A stretch of DNA of 64,000 bases from NCBI RefSeq assembly GCF_018729455.1, contig NZ_JAHHZF010000002.1, positions 1 through 64,000 of the forward strand, given 5' to 3'. The DNA is from Prosthecodimorpha staleyi. GTDB lineage: Bacteria > Pseudomonadota > Alphaproteobacteria > Rhizobiales > Ancalomicrobiaceae. Below the pieces are notes generated by a model. That model did not search any database. It was not told the origin of the DNA and saw nothing but the letters and a program-made list of their open reading frames with translations. Positions 1 to 8,655 of the stretch are shown here, piece by piece (the first letter of the stretch is position 1; each line of letters begins with the position of its first letter). A program made the position numbers and the translations under genes.

Positions 1-825
1 GCGGGCGCCCCCCCCCGGGCCCGGGCCGGCCGGCTCCCGGCAGCCCCCCCGGTCCACCTTTCCGCGCCGCCGCCGGCGCCACAGCCGGCCCCGCCTCCGG
101 CACCCGTCGCACCGCCGGCGCCGGCCGCGGCCGCTCGCCCCGCGGCACCGGTCCGCCCGGCCCGCCCGCCGGCGCCGACCCCCGCCCCGCTGCCGGCAAG
201 GCCGCGCCCGGCCGCACAACCGCCGGCCGCTCACAATCCCGGGGCCCCCTCGCCGGCTCCCAAGGCGCCGGCCGCGAGGCCGCCCGCCCCGGCATCCCTG
301 CGCCCAGCCCCGACGCTGCAGCCGCCTGCGAACCGCGCGGCATCGGCCCGTCCCCGGTTGGTCGAGCCGACCCCGCGCCCGGCCCCGGCCGAGGCCAAGG
401 CGCCGGTCCCTCCGCCCCCGCCCCCGCCCCCGCTCGCCCGGGCGACTCCGCCCGCCGCGCCGACAGCACCGACCCCGGCGCGCATGTCGATGCGCCAGAG
501 CCGGCCGGTGATCGAGATCGACGAAGAGGCGATCGCCGCCGAGATCATGGCGCCGGATCCGCGGCCCGCCATGGACCTGGACGCCCTCAACGCGGCGGCC
601 TCCGTACCGGTGCCGCCCGCACCGGCGCGGGCGACGTCACCGACCCGGCCGCCGCAGACGACCGCGACCCGCAGGCCGACGGCCCCGACCGGTACGCCGT
701 CGCCCGATGCGGACTTCGAGGAAGAATTGACCCAAAGCCGGATCTCGTGGACCGGACCGGCAAAAAGCGAGAAGCCCGGCCTTCTCGGTGCGATCCGCGG
801 CCGACTGAAGCAGTCTCCGCGCTGA
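1..825 (+). CDS. C-terminal part of a Pro/Ala-rich protein of unknown function (5' truncated)
   Basis: The frame ending at the TGA at 823-825 is open to the first base of the window, so the gene starts upstream. About 165 visible residues are almost only Pro, Ala and Arg, with a run of prolines near base 415-430; such a region is probably disordered. The last ~110 residues are more ordinary: an acidic patch (IEIDEEAIAAEIM) and a basic end (GLLGAIRGRLKQSPR). No recognised domain is visible. The giant coiled-coil gene follows about 210 bases later on the same strand, so the two may be cotranscribed. The first 50 bases contain long C runs resembling the doubtful tract near 53.88 kb, so this edge may be of poor quality. 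I do not recognise the family. Confidence 0.6.
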   Translation, partial: AGAPPRARAGRLPAAPPVHLSAPPPAPQPAPPPAPVAPPAPAAAARPAAPVRPARPPAPTPAPLPARPRPAAQPPAAHNPGAPSPAPKAPAARPPAPASLRPAPTLQPPANRAASARPRLVEPTPRPAPAEAKAPVPPPPPPPPLARATPPAAPTAPTPARMSMRQSRPVIEIDEEAIAAEIMAPDPRPAMDLDALNAAASVPVPPAPARATSPTRPPQTTATRRPTAPTGTPSPDADFEEELTQSRISWTGPAKSEKPGLLGAIRGRLKQSPR

Positions 826-1036
826 CGGTCCGGCGTGACGCCGCAATTTGAGGATGCAATCGGCACGGACCGTCGGCGGGCGACCGCGGCGCGCCGGCCG
901 CGCCGCAACGGCCGAACCCACAACCGGCAACCGGCTTCCAGACACTTCGTTGTGGCCCGGGTCGGGTCGATCGGTTAATGAACTGTCCGTCCCCGGAAGG
1001 GGTTTGGATACGGAACCGCAGGGGGCTGAGCGGGCG

Positions 1037-4000
1037 ATGGCGACGGGTAGCGAAGTCTGGGGCATGGCGACGGAGTTTGTCGCAGGACGTGGCTTCGCTC
1101 TTACCGGACTGGCCGCGATCGTTCTCATCGCCGGCGCGGCGGCCGCAATCGGCCAGACCGACGGCGCCCGGCGGATCCGCCGCCCGCTGGAGGCCTTGCG
1201 CCGCGGCATCGCTCAGATGCCGGACGGCCCCGACCGGCTGGACCGTGCCGAATCGCTGTTTGCGCCGACCGCCTGGGCCGCGGCCTGGAGCCGCTACCGC
1301 GCGGCCCTCGAGGTCGAGCCGGATGGCCGGATCGTCAACTATGCCGATCCCTACCGGGTCTTCGCGGCCGGAGCGCCCGGGCTTCCGGCCCGCCGCCAGG
1401 GTCTCGCCGAGATCGTTGCCGCGATCGGCCTCGCCATCAGCCTGGCCGGTCTGGCCGTGGCCGGATCGGCGGCGGGCCTCGCCGTCGTGGTGCCGGCCCT
1501 CGGCGGTCTTCTCGGCTATGGGGTTCTGACCATCCTGACGCGGCGCGACACGGCCGGCGACGAAGCCGCCGCGGCCGCCCTGGCTGCGGCCGTGCAGGCC
1601 CTTTCGACGCATGTTCCGCCGGAAGCGGTCGCGCGGCGCCAGTTGCGTGCGTCCGATGCCTTCGACAGTCAGTTGAAGCGCCTGCGCGACGAGATGGCCG
1701 CCGCGATCGGCAGCCAGGTCGAGACCGTTCTGGCCGCCCGCACCGAGCGGCTGCCGGACCTGATCGGCGCCAGCATCGGCCACAGCGTCGGCGCCCGTTT
1801 CGAGCCGATCGCGACGGCGTTGGCGGAGACCCGTTCGGCCGTCGCGCTGGCCGGCGTCGAGATGGCAGAACGGGCCGGCGAGAGCTTCGTGGCGATCTGG
1901 AAATCGGCGCTCGGCGCCGACATGGCCAGCATGGCCGAGGCGAACCGGGCCTCCGTGGCGGCGCTGAGCGCACAGACCGCGGCGCTTGCGGATGCCGAGC
2001 GCCGCTTCGTATCCGCGCTGGAGGGCGCCGCCGGGCGGCTCGACCAGTCCAGCCAGCTCGTGCAGACGCGCCTCGACGGCGGCTCGGAGGCTCTCGCGAG
2101 CCGCCTGGCGCCGATCGAGGCCGTGCTGGAGCGTCTGCCGGAAACGGTCGGGATATCGGCCGAACGGGCTCTCGCCAGCATCGCGTCCGGTCTGGAACGG
2201 GCCGTCGGCACGATCGATGCGGGCCTACGCAATTCGGCAGCGGCCGTCACCGCGGAACTCGACAACCGGGTGCGGACGCTGGCGACCCTGCTCGAGGCCG
2301 CCGCATCGGAACTGGTCAGTTCGGCCAAGTCGGCGGGCGGCGAATTGACCCGGGCCGGCGAGGCGGTCGGTGCCGGTCTGCAGACCGCTCAGCAGAATTT
2401 CGTCGGCGGGCTCGACGGGGCCGCGCTGCGGCTCGACCAGGCCGCCGATCAGGTCGGCAACCGCCTCGACCGCGGGGCCGATGCCATCGTGGCGCGCCTG
2501 GTCCCGCTCGAAGACGTGCTCGCCCGCCTGCCCGATTCGGTCGGGGCGGCGGCCGAACGGTCGCTTGCCACCATCGACGCCGGCCTCGGCCGCAGCGTCG
2601 CGACGATCGAGACCGGCCTGCGCAGCTTCGCCGATGCGGCCGCGGGCGAACTCGACGGACGGGTCCGGACGCTCGCCGGCCTGATCGAAACCGCCGCCTC
2701 CGAGATGGTCGGCTCGGCGCGCACCGCCGGCGCGGACCTCCGGCAGGCCGGCAGCGATCTCGGCAGCAGCCTGCAGGGTGCCCAGCGCGACTTCGTCGGC
2801 AATATCGAAACCGCGGCCCTGCGCATCGAACTGGCCGCCGAACAGATCGGCAGCCGCCTCGACGGCGGCTCGGAGGCCATCGCCGCACGGCTCGGGCCGC
2901 TGGAGGATGTCCTCGCCCGCCTGCCGGATTCGGTCGGCGGCGCGGCGGATCGCGTCTTCGCCACCATCGATGCCGGCCTCGGCCGCAGCATCGCGACGAT
3001 CGAGACCGGCCTGCGCGGCTTCGCCGACGCGGCCGCGGGCGAACTCGACGGGCGGGTCCGGACCCTCGCCGGACTGCTCGAAGCCGCCGCCTCCGAGATG
3101 GTCGGCTCGGCGCGCACGGCCGGCGCCGATCTGCGCCAGGCCGGCAGCGATCTCGGCAACAGCCTGCAGGGCGCCCAGCGCGGCTTCGTCGGCACCGTCG
3201 AGACTGCGGCCCTGCGCATCGAACTGGCCGCCGAACAGATCGGCAGCCGCCTCGACGGCGGCTCGGACGCCATCGCCGCACGGCTCGCGCCGCTGGAGGA
3301 TGTCCTCGCCCGCCTGCCGGATTCGGTCGGCGGCGCGGCGGATCGCGTCTTCGCCACCATCGACGCCGGCCTCGGCCGCAGCGTGGCGGCGATCGAGACC
3401 GGCCTGCGCGGCTTCGCCGACGCGGCTGCGGGCGAACTCGACGGGCGGGTCCGGACCCTCGCCGGCCTGATCGAGGCCGCCGCCTCCGAGATGGTCGGCT
3501 CCGCGCAGACCGCCGGCGCCGATCTGCGCCAGGCCGGCAGCGAGCTCAATCAGACGCTGAAGACCGCGCAAGGCCATCTCGTCTCGTGGCTCGACGGCGC
3601 CTCGGCGCGCCTCGACATGTCGACGACCCGGTTCAGCGACCGTCTCGACAGCGGCGCGGCCTCGATCGCCCAGCGCATCGAACCCCTGGAGCGCCTGCTC
3701 GGCAGCCTGCCGGCGACGGTCGAATCCGCCGCGACCCGCTCGCTGGCGACTATCGACCTCGGTCTGGCGCGGACCGTGGAAAGCATGCAGGACGGCCTGC
3801 GCGGCTTTGCCGAAACCTCGGCGAACGAACTCGACGGGCGGGTGCGCACGCTTTCCGGACTGCTCGAGACGGCGGCCGGCGAAATCCTCACCTCGGCCCG
3901 CAGCGCCGGCGAGGAACTGCGCCGGGCGGGCGACACGCTCACGGCGGGCGCGACCAGCGGCGTCGGCGCCATTGCCGACAGCGCGGCAGCCACCGGACGG

Positions 4001-5695
4001 ACCTTCGCGGCGCAGACCGATGCCGCCGCCGAAACCCTCAACGCCGTCATCGCCGCCATCCGCAACGTGACCGAAGCGGTCAGCCGGACCGAATCCGGTT
4101 TCGGCACCGCCATGGACCGGGCCAGCGATCAGCTCAACCGCAGCGCCGGCCAGTTCGGCGCGACCGTGGAAGGCCACGTCCTGCGGCTGGCCGAGAAGCT
4201 CGAGGCGGTCGAAAGCACGCTGGCGAGCCTGCCCACCGTGGTCGCCGAGACGACGACCGGGACCCTCGCGACCATTGCCGGCACCGTCGGACGGACGGTC
4301 GAGGGCATCGATGCCCATACCCGCCGCGAGATGGAGCGCACGACCGAAGAGCTCGACAAGCGCGTCGCGGCGCTCGCCAAGACGATCGACACCTGCGGCA
4401 GCCATCTGCTGGCGACCTCGCGCGAAGCCGGCGGCCACATCACGACGGCGGTGGAAGGGCTCGGCGGCCAGGTCGACCGGCTCGGTTCGCGGCTGGAAAT
4501 CGCATCGGCCGATCTCGCCCGCCAGCCGGATCGCATGTCCGATGCCTTCGGCCAGATCTGGAAGTCGGCCGTCGCCACCCAGATGGATTCGCTGACCGGC
4601 ACGCTGCGCGATTCGATCCAGGCCCTCGGCACCATGAACGACACGGTGCGCGAGATCGACCGGACGCTCGGCGTCGGCATCGCCCGCGCGGCGGTCCGCC
4701 TCGACGAGGCGGCCGACCGTCTCGACCAGCTGATGGTCAAGCGCAATGCCAGCATCGAAGAACAGCTCGACGCGCTCGACGCCGTGCTGGTGCGCATCCC
4801 GGCGGCCGTCTCGGAAGCGACCGGCGAAGCCTCCGACGTGCTGCGGAACCGGTTCGCCGACCTGTCCGACATGCTCGGCAAGATCCCGGCCAGCGTCGAG
4901 GCGACCACGATCGGCTCGCTGGAATCCATCCGTCAGGGCCTGGTCGATACCGCCGAGGGCCTGCAGCGCACCAACGATGCGTTCAGCCGCCAGGCCACCG
5001 CCGACCTGGAGGCCAAGGTCCTGGGCCTGACCGAGCTGCTGCGCAAGGCCGGCGACGAGATCCAGGATGCCGTACGGCGTTCCGGCGAGACGCTGGTCAA
5101 GAGCGGCGACAGCCTGACCGGCGGCATTGCCGCGGGCGTGAAGGTGATCGCCGAGACCGCCGATACCGCAAGCCGGCAGCTTTCGCAGACCATCGGCCAG
5201 TTCGGCGGCGAGATCGAGAAGCTGGCCGGCCGGCTCGACGGCGCCTCGGGCGCCATCTCCCACCAGAGCGGCGAGATGGCCAAGGCGGGCGACGCCATCG
5301 CGACCACATCGGCGGCCCTGTCGCGCATGGCGACCGCGGTCGAGGCCGCGGCCGATCCGCTCACCGCATCGGTGCACTCGGCCCGCGACGCGCTTTCCTA
5401 TGTCGCCCGCGGCCTGGCCACCATCACGGCGGCGACCGATCAGGCCAAGGGCGCCACCGATGCGGTCGCCCGCTCGACCGACTCGGCGCGCCAGTTCTTC
5501 GATACGCAGAATGCCCGCATCGGCGAACTCGACCGCGTCATCGTCTCCACGCTGACTCAGTTGCGCGAAAGCATGAAGCGGCTGTCGACCGAGATCACGA
5601 CCGAGATCCGCATCATCGCCAATATCAACCGCGAGGAGGTTCAGGGCTTCCTCAGCGAGATGGACCAGAAGCTGCGTCACTACGACCGGCGCTGA
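1037..5695 (+). CDS. Giant membrane-anchored coiled-coil repeat protein (ZorA-like topology, function unknown)
   Basis: A 1552-residue Ala/Leu/Glu-rich protein. The ATG at 1037 is chosen because AGGGGG lies about 12 bases upstream; ATG 1064 is an alternative. Hydrophobic segments lie at about residues 19-39, 120-142 and 146-168, with a soluble stretch between the first and second. The remaining ~1380 residues are predicted helical with no enzymatic motif. Five tandem 131-residue units start near residue 346, and two degenerate ones follow. A phrase beginning IWKSA recurs on both sides of the repeat block. One membrane helix, a short cytosolic segment, a helix pair and a very long helical tail recall ZorA/MotA/ExbB-type motor proteins. 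The conserved GLGxLGTF-like motif of those channels is not visible, and no ZorB/OmpA-MotB partner lies in the window. A structural or envelope role is equally possible. Confidence 0.72.
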   Translation: MATGSEVWGMATEFVAGRGFALTGLAAIVLIAGAAAAIGQTDGARRIRRPLEALRRGIAQMPDGPDRLDRAESLFAPTAWAAAWSRYRAALEVEPDGRIVNYADPYRVFAAGAPGLPARRQGLAEIVAAIGLAISLAGLAVAGSAAGLAVVVPALGGLLGYGVLTILTRRDTAGDEAAAAALAAAVQALSTHVPPEAVARRQLRASDAFDSQLKRLRDEMAAAIGSQVETVLAARTERLPDLIGASIGHSVGARFEPIATALAETRSAVALAGVEMAERAGESFVAIWKSALGADMASMAEANRASVAALSAQTAALADAERRFVSALEGAAGRLDQSSQLVQTRLDGGSEALASRLAPIEAVLERLPETVGISAERALASIASGLERAVGTIDAGLRNSAAAVTAELDNRVRTLATLLEAAASELVSSAKSAGGELTRAGEAVGAGLQTAQQNFVGGLDGAALRLDQAADQVGNRLDRGADAIVARLVPLEDVLARLPDSVGAAAERSLATIDAGLGRSVATIETGLRSFADAAAGELDGRVRTLAGLIETAASEMVGSARTAGADLRQAGSDLGSSLQGAQRDFVGNIETAALRIELAAEQIGSRLDGGSEAIAARLGPLEDVLARLPDSVGGAADRVFATIDAGLGRSIATIETGLRGFADAAAGELDGRVRTLAGLLEAAASEMVGSARTAGADLRQAGSDLGNSLQGAQRGFVGTVETAALRIELAAEQIGSRLDGGSDAIAARLAPLEDVLARLPDSVGGAADRVFATIDAGLGRSVAAIETGLRGFADAAAGELDGRVRTLAGLIEAAASEMVGSAQTAGADLRQAGSELNQTLKTAQGHLVSWLDGASARLDMSTTRFSDRLDSGAASIAQRIEPLERLLGSLPATVESAATRSLATIDLGLARTVESMQDGLRGFAETSANELDGRVRTLSGLLETAAGEILTSARSAGEELRRAGDTLTAGATSGVGAIADSAAATGRTFAAQTDAAAETLNAVIAAIRNVTEAVSRTESGFGTAMDRASDQLNRSAGQFGATVEGHVLRLAEKLEAVESTLASLPTVVAETTTGTLATIAGTVGRTVEGIDAHTRREMERTTEELDKRVAALAKTIDTCGSHLLATSREAGGHITTAVEGLGGQVDRLGSRLEIASADLARQPDRMSDAFGQIWKSAVATQMDSLTGTLRDSIQALGTMNDTVREIDRTLGVGIARAAVRLDEAADRLDQLMVKRNASIEEQLDALDAVLVRIPAAVSEATGEASDVLRNRFADLSDMLGKIPASVEATTIGSLESIRQGLVDTAEGLQRTNDAFSRQATADLEAKVLGLTELLRKAGDEIQDAVRRSGETLVKSGDSLTGGIAAGVKVIAETADTASRQLSQTIGQFGGEIEKLAGRLDGASGAISHQSGEMAKAGDAIATTSAALSRMATAVEAAADPLTASVHSARDALSYVARGLATITAATDQAKGATDAVARSTDSARQFFDTQNARIGELDRVIVSTLTQLRESMKRLSTEITTEIRIIANINREEVQGFLSEMDQKLRHYDRR
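2072..4036 (+). repeat. Five in-phase tandem 393-bp repeats inside the giant coiled-coil gene
   Basis: Units begin at 2072, 2465, 2858, 3251 and 3644, each exactly 393 bases (131 codons) after the last. Each starts with Leu-Asp-x-Gly and contains the phrases LEDVLARLPDSVG, ATIDAGLGRS, GELDGRVRTLAGL, AASEMVGSA and AGADLRQAGS, or variants. Units at 2858 and 3251 are nearly identical at the DNA level, implying recent duplication or gene conversion; those at 2072 and 3644 are more diverged. The fifth keeps the pattern to about 3945 and then drifts. Confidence 0.9.
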
Positions 5696-5721
5696 TCCCG
5701 ACGGCGACCGAGGAAATAACC

Positions 5722-6630
5722 ATGGCCGGACCGCGCTTCGACAAGGACTTCGACCCGCGCTACGGCGAGCCCGTCCGCGTCTCGCCGCTGGTCCGGCGGA
5801 TCACGGCGCGCAATCCCGGCCCGTTCACCTTCGCCGGCACCAACAGCTGGCTGGTCGGCGAACGCGCGCTGGCGGTGATCGATCCTGGCCCGGACGACCC
5901 CGACCACATCGCGCTCCTGATGGCCGCGATCGGCCGTGCCGACGTGGCCGCGATCGTCATCACCCACACCCATCGCGACCATTCGCCGGCCGCCGCAGCC
6001 ATCGCCGCCGCGACCGGCGCGCCGATCCTGGCGGAGGGGCCGCACCGCCCCTCCCGGCCGCTGGCGCTCGGCGAAGTCAATCCGCTCGACGCCTCGGGCG
6101 ACCACGATTTCCGCTTCGATCGGCGCGTCGGCGACGGCGACCGGATCGAAGGCGACGGCTGGACCCTCGAGGCGATCGCGACGCCCGGCCACTGCGCCAA
6201 TCATCTGGCCTTCGCGCTGCCGGAAGAGGATGCCGTGTTCTCCGGCGACCACGTCATGGCCTGGTCGACCTCGATCGTCGCCCCTCCGGACGGCGCCATG
6301 TCGGACTACATGGCCTCGCTCGATCGCATGATGGCGCGGTCGGACGGCCTCTACTGGCCCGGCCATGGCGGTCCGGTGCGCGAGCCGGGGACCTTCCTGG
6401 CCGACCTCAAGGCCCACCGCCTCGGCCGCGAGAAGGCCGTGCTCGATCGGGTGACGGCCGGCGATGGGACCATCCCGGCCATGGTGCGGGTGATCTATGC
6501 CGAGGTCGACCCGCGTCTGCATGGCGCGGCCGGCCTGTCGGTCCTGGCGCATCTCGAAGATCTGGTCGCCCGGGGGGTGATCGCCTCGGACGGACCGCCC
6601 GCCATCGACGGCCGCTACCGGCTGGCCTGA
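5722..6630 (+). CDS. MBL-fold metallohydrolase, LACTB2-like
   Basis: A 302-residue cytosolic metallo-beta-lactamase-fold hydrolase. The metal-binding motif THTHRDH is at residues 81-87; further metal ligands are the His of TPGHC, the Asp of FSGDHV and the His of WPGHGGPV. The C-terminal ~70 residues (KAHRLGREKAVLDRV onward) resemble the winged-helix tail of the LACTB2 group of nucleases and thioester hydrolases. Length is normal for the group. The ATG follows GAGGAAATAACC, a good ribosome site, 26 bases after the coiled-coil gene stop, so the two are probably cotranscribed. The natural substrate cannot be read from sequence. Confidence 0.85.
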   Translation: MAGPRFDKDFDPRYGEPVRVSPLVRRITARNPGPFTFAGTNSWLVGERALAVIDPGPDDPDHIALLMAAIGRADVAAIVITHTHRDHSPAAAAIAAATGAPILAEGPHRPSRPLALGEVNPLDASGDHDFRFDRRVGDGDRIEGDGWTLEAIATPGHCANHLAFALPEEDAVFSGDHVMAWSTSIVAPPDGAMSDYMASLDRMMARSDGLYWPGHGGPVREPGTFLADLKAHRLGREKAVLDRVTAGDGTIPAMVRVIYAEVDPRLHGAAGLSVLAHLEDLVARGVIASDGPPAIDGRYRLA

Positions 6631-6700
6631 CGTTGCCGGCCGGCGCCGATCGGGACGGCTGCCGGACCCGACGACCGGCCCGGGACCGGGCCCCTTCGGC

Positions 6701-7480
6701 CTATTGTCCGTAGGCCTCGACCACGGCGGCATCGAGCTCGGTGAAGAAATCGCGGATGCGGCGGGCATTGGCGCCGAGATCGTGATCGCCCCAGCGCGAC
6801 GAGGAGCGCAGGTCGATGCGCGAGCCGGACGGATCCGAATAGATGCGCACCACCACGTCGTCCTCGAAGCCGAACAGGAGGGTGCGCGCGACGGCTTCGA
6901 TCCGGGCCCGGTCGGTCTCGTCCTTGGGCGCGAGATCCTCGCTGATTCGCCAGCCGAGCCGCTCGACCACCTTGCGCGCGGCGAGATAGAGCTGGTCCGA
7001 GCCGATCGTGAAGCGGCGCGTGACGATGTCCGGATAGGCCGCCCGCTGGCGCGCGAGCGTCTCGGTATCCGGAGGGCGCGCGGTGTTGAACCGGCCGACG
7101 CGCACGAAGGCGGCGTTGCGGTAGAGTGGCGGGTCGGCGATGTCGGTGCTGATGTCGGTGAAGCGCGGATAGGTGTAGACGCCCCAGAGCCCGAATCCGG
7201 CCGGAGCCATGGCGATCAACCCGTAGATCAGGCCGCGCACCGCGCTGCCGCCGCCGAGATGGCCACGCTCCCAGACGACCGCGATCCCGACGACCGACAG
7301 GAGGATGCCGAGCAGGCCGAACCCGACCGAGACCGCCACCAGCGCGAAGGCATGCTCGGTGCTCATCCCGTAGAAGCGATGGCCGAGAATGGTCAGGACG
7401 AGCACCGGCAGCGACAGGGCGCCGAAGCGGCGGCCCCATTCGGCGGCCTCAGACCTGCGCTGGATCGGGCGATAGAGCAT
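6701..7480 (-). CDS. DUF1499 family membrane protein
   Basis: 259 residues. Three hydrophobic segments occupy the N-terminal ~115 residues (ALSLPVLVLTILG, ALVAVSVGFGLLGILLSVVG, and YGLIAMAPAGFGLWGVY). The C-terminal ~130 residues carry the DUF1499 signature: YPDIV, AARKVVERLGW, FGFEDDVVVRI, and IDLRSSSRWGDHDLGANARRIRDF. The function of the family is unknown. It lies 86 bases downstream of the M48 peptidase gene on the same strand and is the likely last gene of the DUF898/M48/DUF1499 group. No clear Shine-Dalgarno precedes the ATG at 7480. Confidence 0.85.
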   Translation of the reverse strand: MLYRPIQRRSEAAEWGRRFGALSLPVLVLTILGHRFYGMSTEHAFALVAVSVGFGLLGILLSVVGIAVVWERGHLGGGSAVRGLIYGLIAMAPAGFGLWGVYTYPRFTDISTDIADPPLYRNAAFVRVGRFNTARPPDTETLARQRAAYPDIVTRRFTIGSDQLYLAARKVVERLGWRISEDLAPKDETDRARIEAVARTLLFGFEDDVVVRIYSDPSGSRIDLRSSSRWGDHDLGANARRIRDFFTELDAAVVEAYGQ

Positions 7481-7566
7481 GGCGGTCCCGTCGGCTTGCT
7501 GCCGTCAGGCCGAATAGCATGCCGGTCGCGCGCGGGCGAGCCTTCTGGTGCCGCGACGCGCCGTCA

Positions 7567-8655
7567 TCATCGGCAGATCGCCTTCAGGGCCGCCCAGTCG
7601 GCCGCGGCGAGGATCGGCCCGGCCGCGGCGGTGCCGCCGCCGGCCGCGCGCAGCCGGTTCGTGCGCTCCGCCGTGACCGGATGGGTCGAGAGCCAGGAGA
7701 GAAAGCCGTCGAGTTCCGGCCCGTCCTTGCCGATCGCATCCAGGGCGGAGCCGAGGGCGGCCGGGTCGCGACCGATTCGGGTCATCAGCTCGATCGCGAA
7801 GGCGTCCGCCATGCTTTCCGTCTCGCGCGAATAGCTGGCATCGATCAGCGTCCGGCCGACCAGCACCGCGACGCTCGATCCGGTGAAGTCGCCGATGACC
7901 AGACCGAAGACGATCGACAGACCGGCGCTCTTCAGGAGGCCGCGCATGCCGTCGCGATGGACGACATGGCCGAGTTCGTGGGCGAAGACGCCGGCCAGTT
8001 CCTCCGGCCGCGCCACCTTCTCGATCAGACCGCGCGTCAGGATGACCGATCCGCCCGGCAGCGCGAAGGCGTTGGGCATGCGGATGTCGACCACCTCGAT
8101 GGTGACCGGGAGGGGCGCGCCGGCGGCCGCGACCAGCGGGTCGGTCAGCCGCGCCAGCGCGACGACGCCGTCCTGCGCGCGGCACAGCTTCGGCGTCTTG
8201 CCGCCCGACAGCGTGCCCAGGATCTGCGGCTTGGCGGCCTCGCCGAGTTTCAGTTCGGCCGAGACCGGGATCAGGGGCGTCAGCCGATCGGCGAGCAGCG
8301 GAATGCCGAAGACGACCAGGGCGGCGATCGAGGCGACCGCCGCCAGCATCCAGCCGCCGACCCTCACGATCCCGCGCCAGTCGCTGCCGACGGCCGGGGT
8401 CGCCCGCAACGCGGCGGTCAATGCCTGGACCGTGCCCGGGTCGGTCACGTCGAGCCGCGCATCCTCGCCGTCGCACGCGATCCGGATGCGGCCGGCCCCG
8501 GCATCGGCCCGGCGCAGGCTCGCCACCGGCCATGCTGCCAGTTCGGCGCCGGCCATGTCGGCGATGCCCAGCCGGGCCAAGTCGAGCGCGAAGGCGACCG
8601 GAACCGGCCGGCTGCTGCGGCCGTCATAGAATGTGCCGTGGCCTTCGATGCGCAT
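7567..8655 (-). CDS. M48 family membrane-associated metallopeptidase
   Basis: 362 residues. The zinc site HELGH lies in GVFAHELGHVVHRD, and the third ligand is in ETESMADAFA, as in M48 (Ste24/HtpX/BepA-like) peptidases. A membrane helix (GGWMLAAVASIAALVVFGI) near residues 100-120 anchors the catalytic domain. The N-terminal ~95 residues are a small domain with GHGTFYDG near the start, typical of the M48 proteins encoded beside DUF898. The ATG overlaps the upstream gene's stop as TGATG, so translation is probably coupled. Likely role: envelope protein processing or quality control; the substrate is unknown. Confidence 0.88.
   Translation of the reverse strand: MRIEGHGTFYDGRSSRPVPVAFALDLARLGIADMAGAELAAWPVASLRRADAGAGRIRIACDGEDARLDVTDPGTVQALTAALRATPAVGSDWRGIVRVGGWMLAAVASIAALVVFGIPLLADRLTPLIPVSAELKLGEAAKPQILGTLSGGKTPKLCRAQDGVVALARLTDPLVAAAGAPLPVTIEVVDIRMPNAFALPGGSVILTRGLIEKVARPEELAGVFAHELGHVVHRDGMRGLLKSAGLSIVFGLVIGDFTGSSVAVLVGRTLIDASYSRETESMADAFAIELMTRIGRDPAALGSALDAIGKDGPELDGFLSWLSTHPVTAERTNRLRAAGGGTAAAGPILAAADWAALKAICR

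Noticed and set aside
2072-4036. CRISPR-like tandem repetition
   Set aside because: The repeats are 393 bases, contiguous, in frame and coding; there are no spacers.
2225-5680. Very long open frame antisense to the giant coiled-coil gene
   Set aside because: High GC keeps complementary frames open. Its composition is a mirror of the coding strand and it has no domain or ribosome site.
1037-6630. A full Zorya anti-phage system
   Set aside because: No ZorB, ZorC, ZorD or ZorE gene lies near; the neighbour is an MBL-fold hydrolase.
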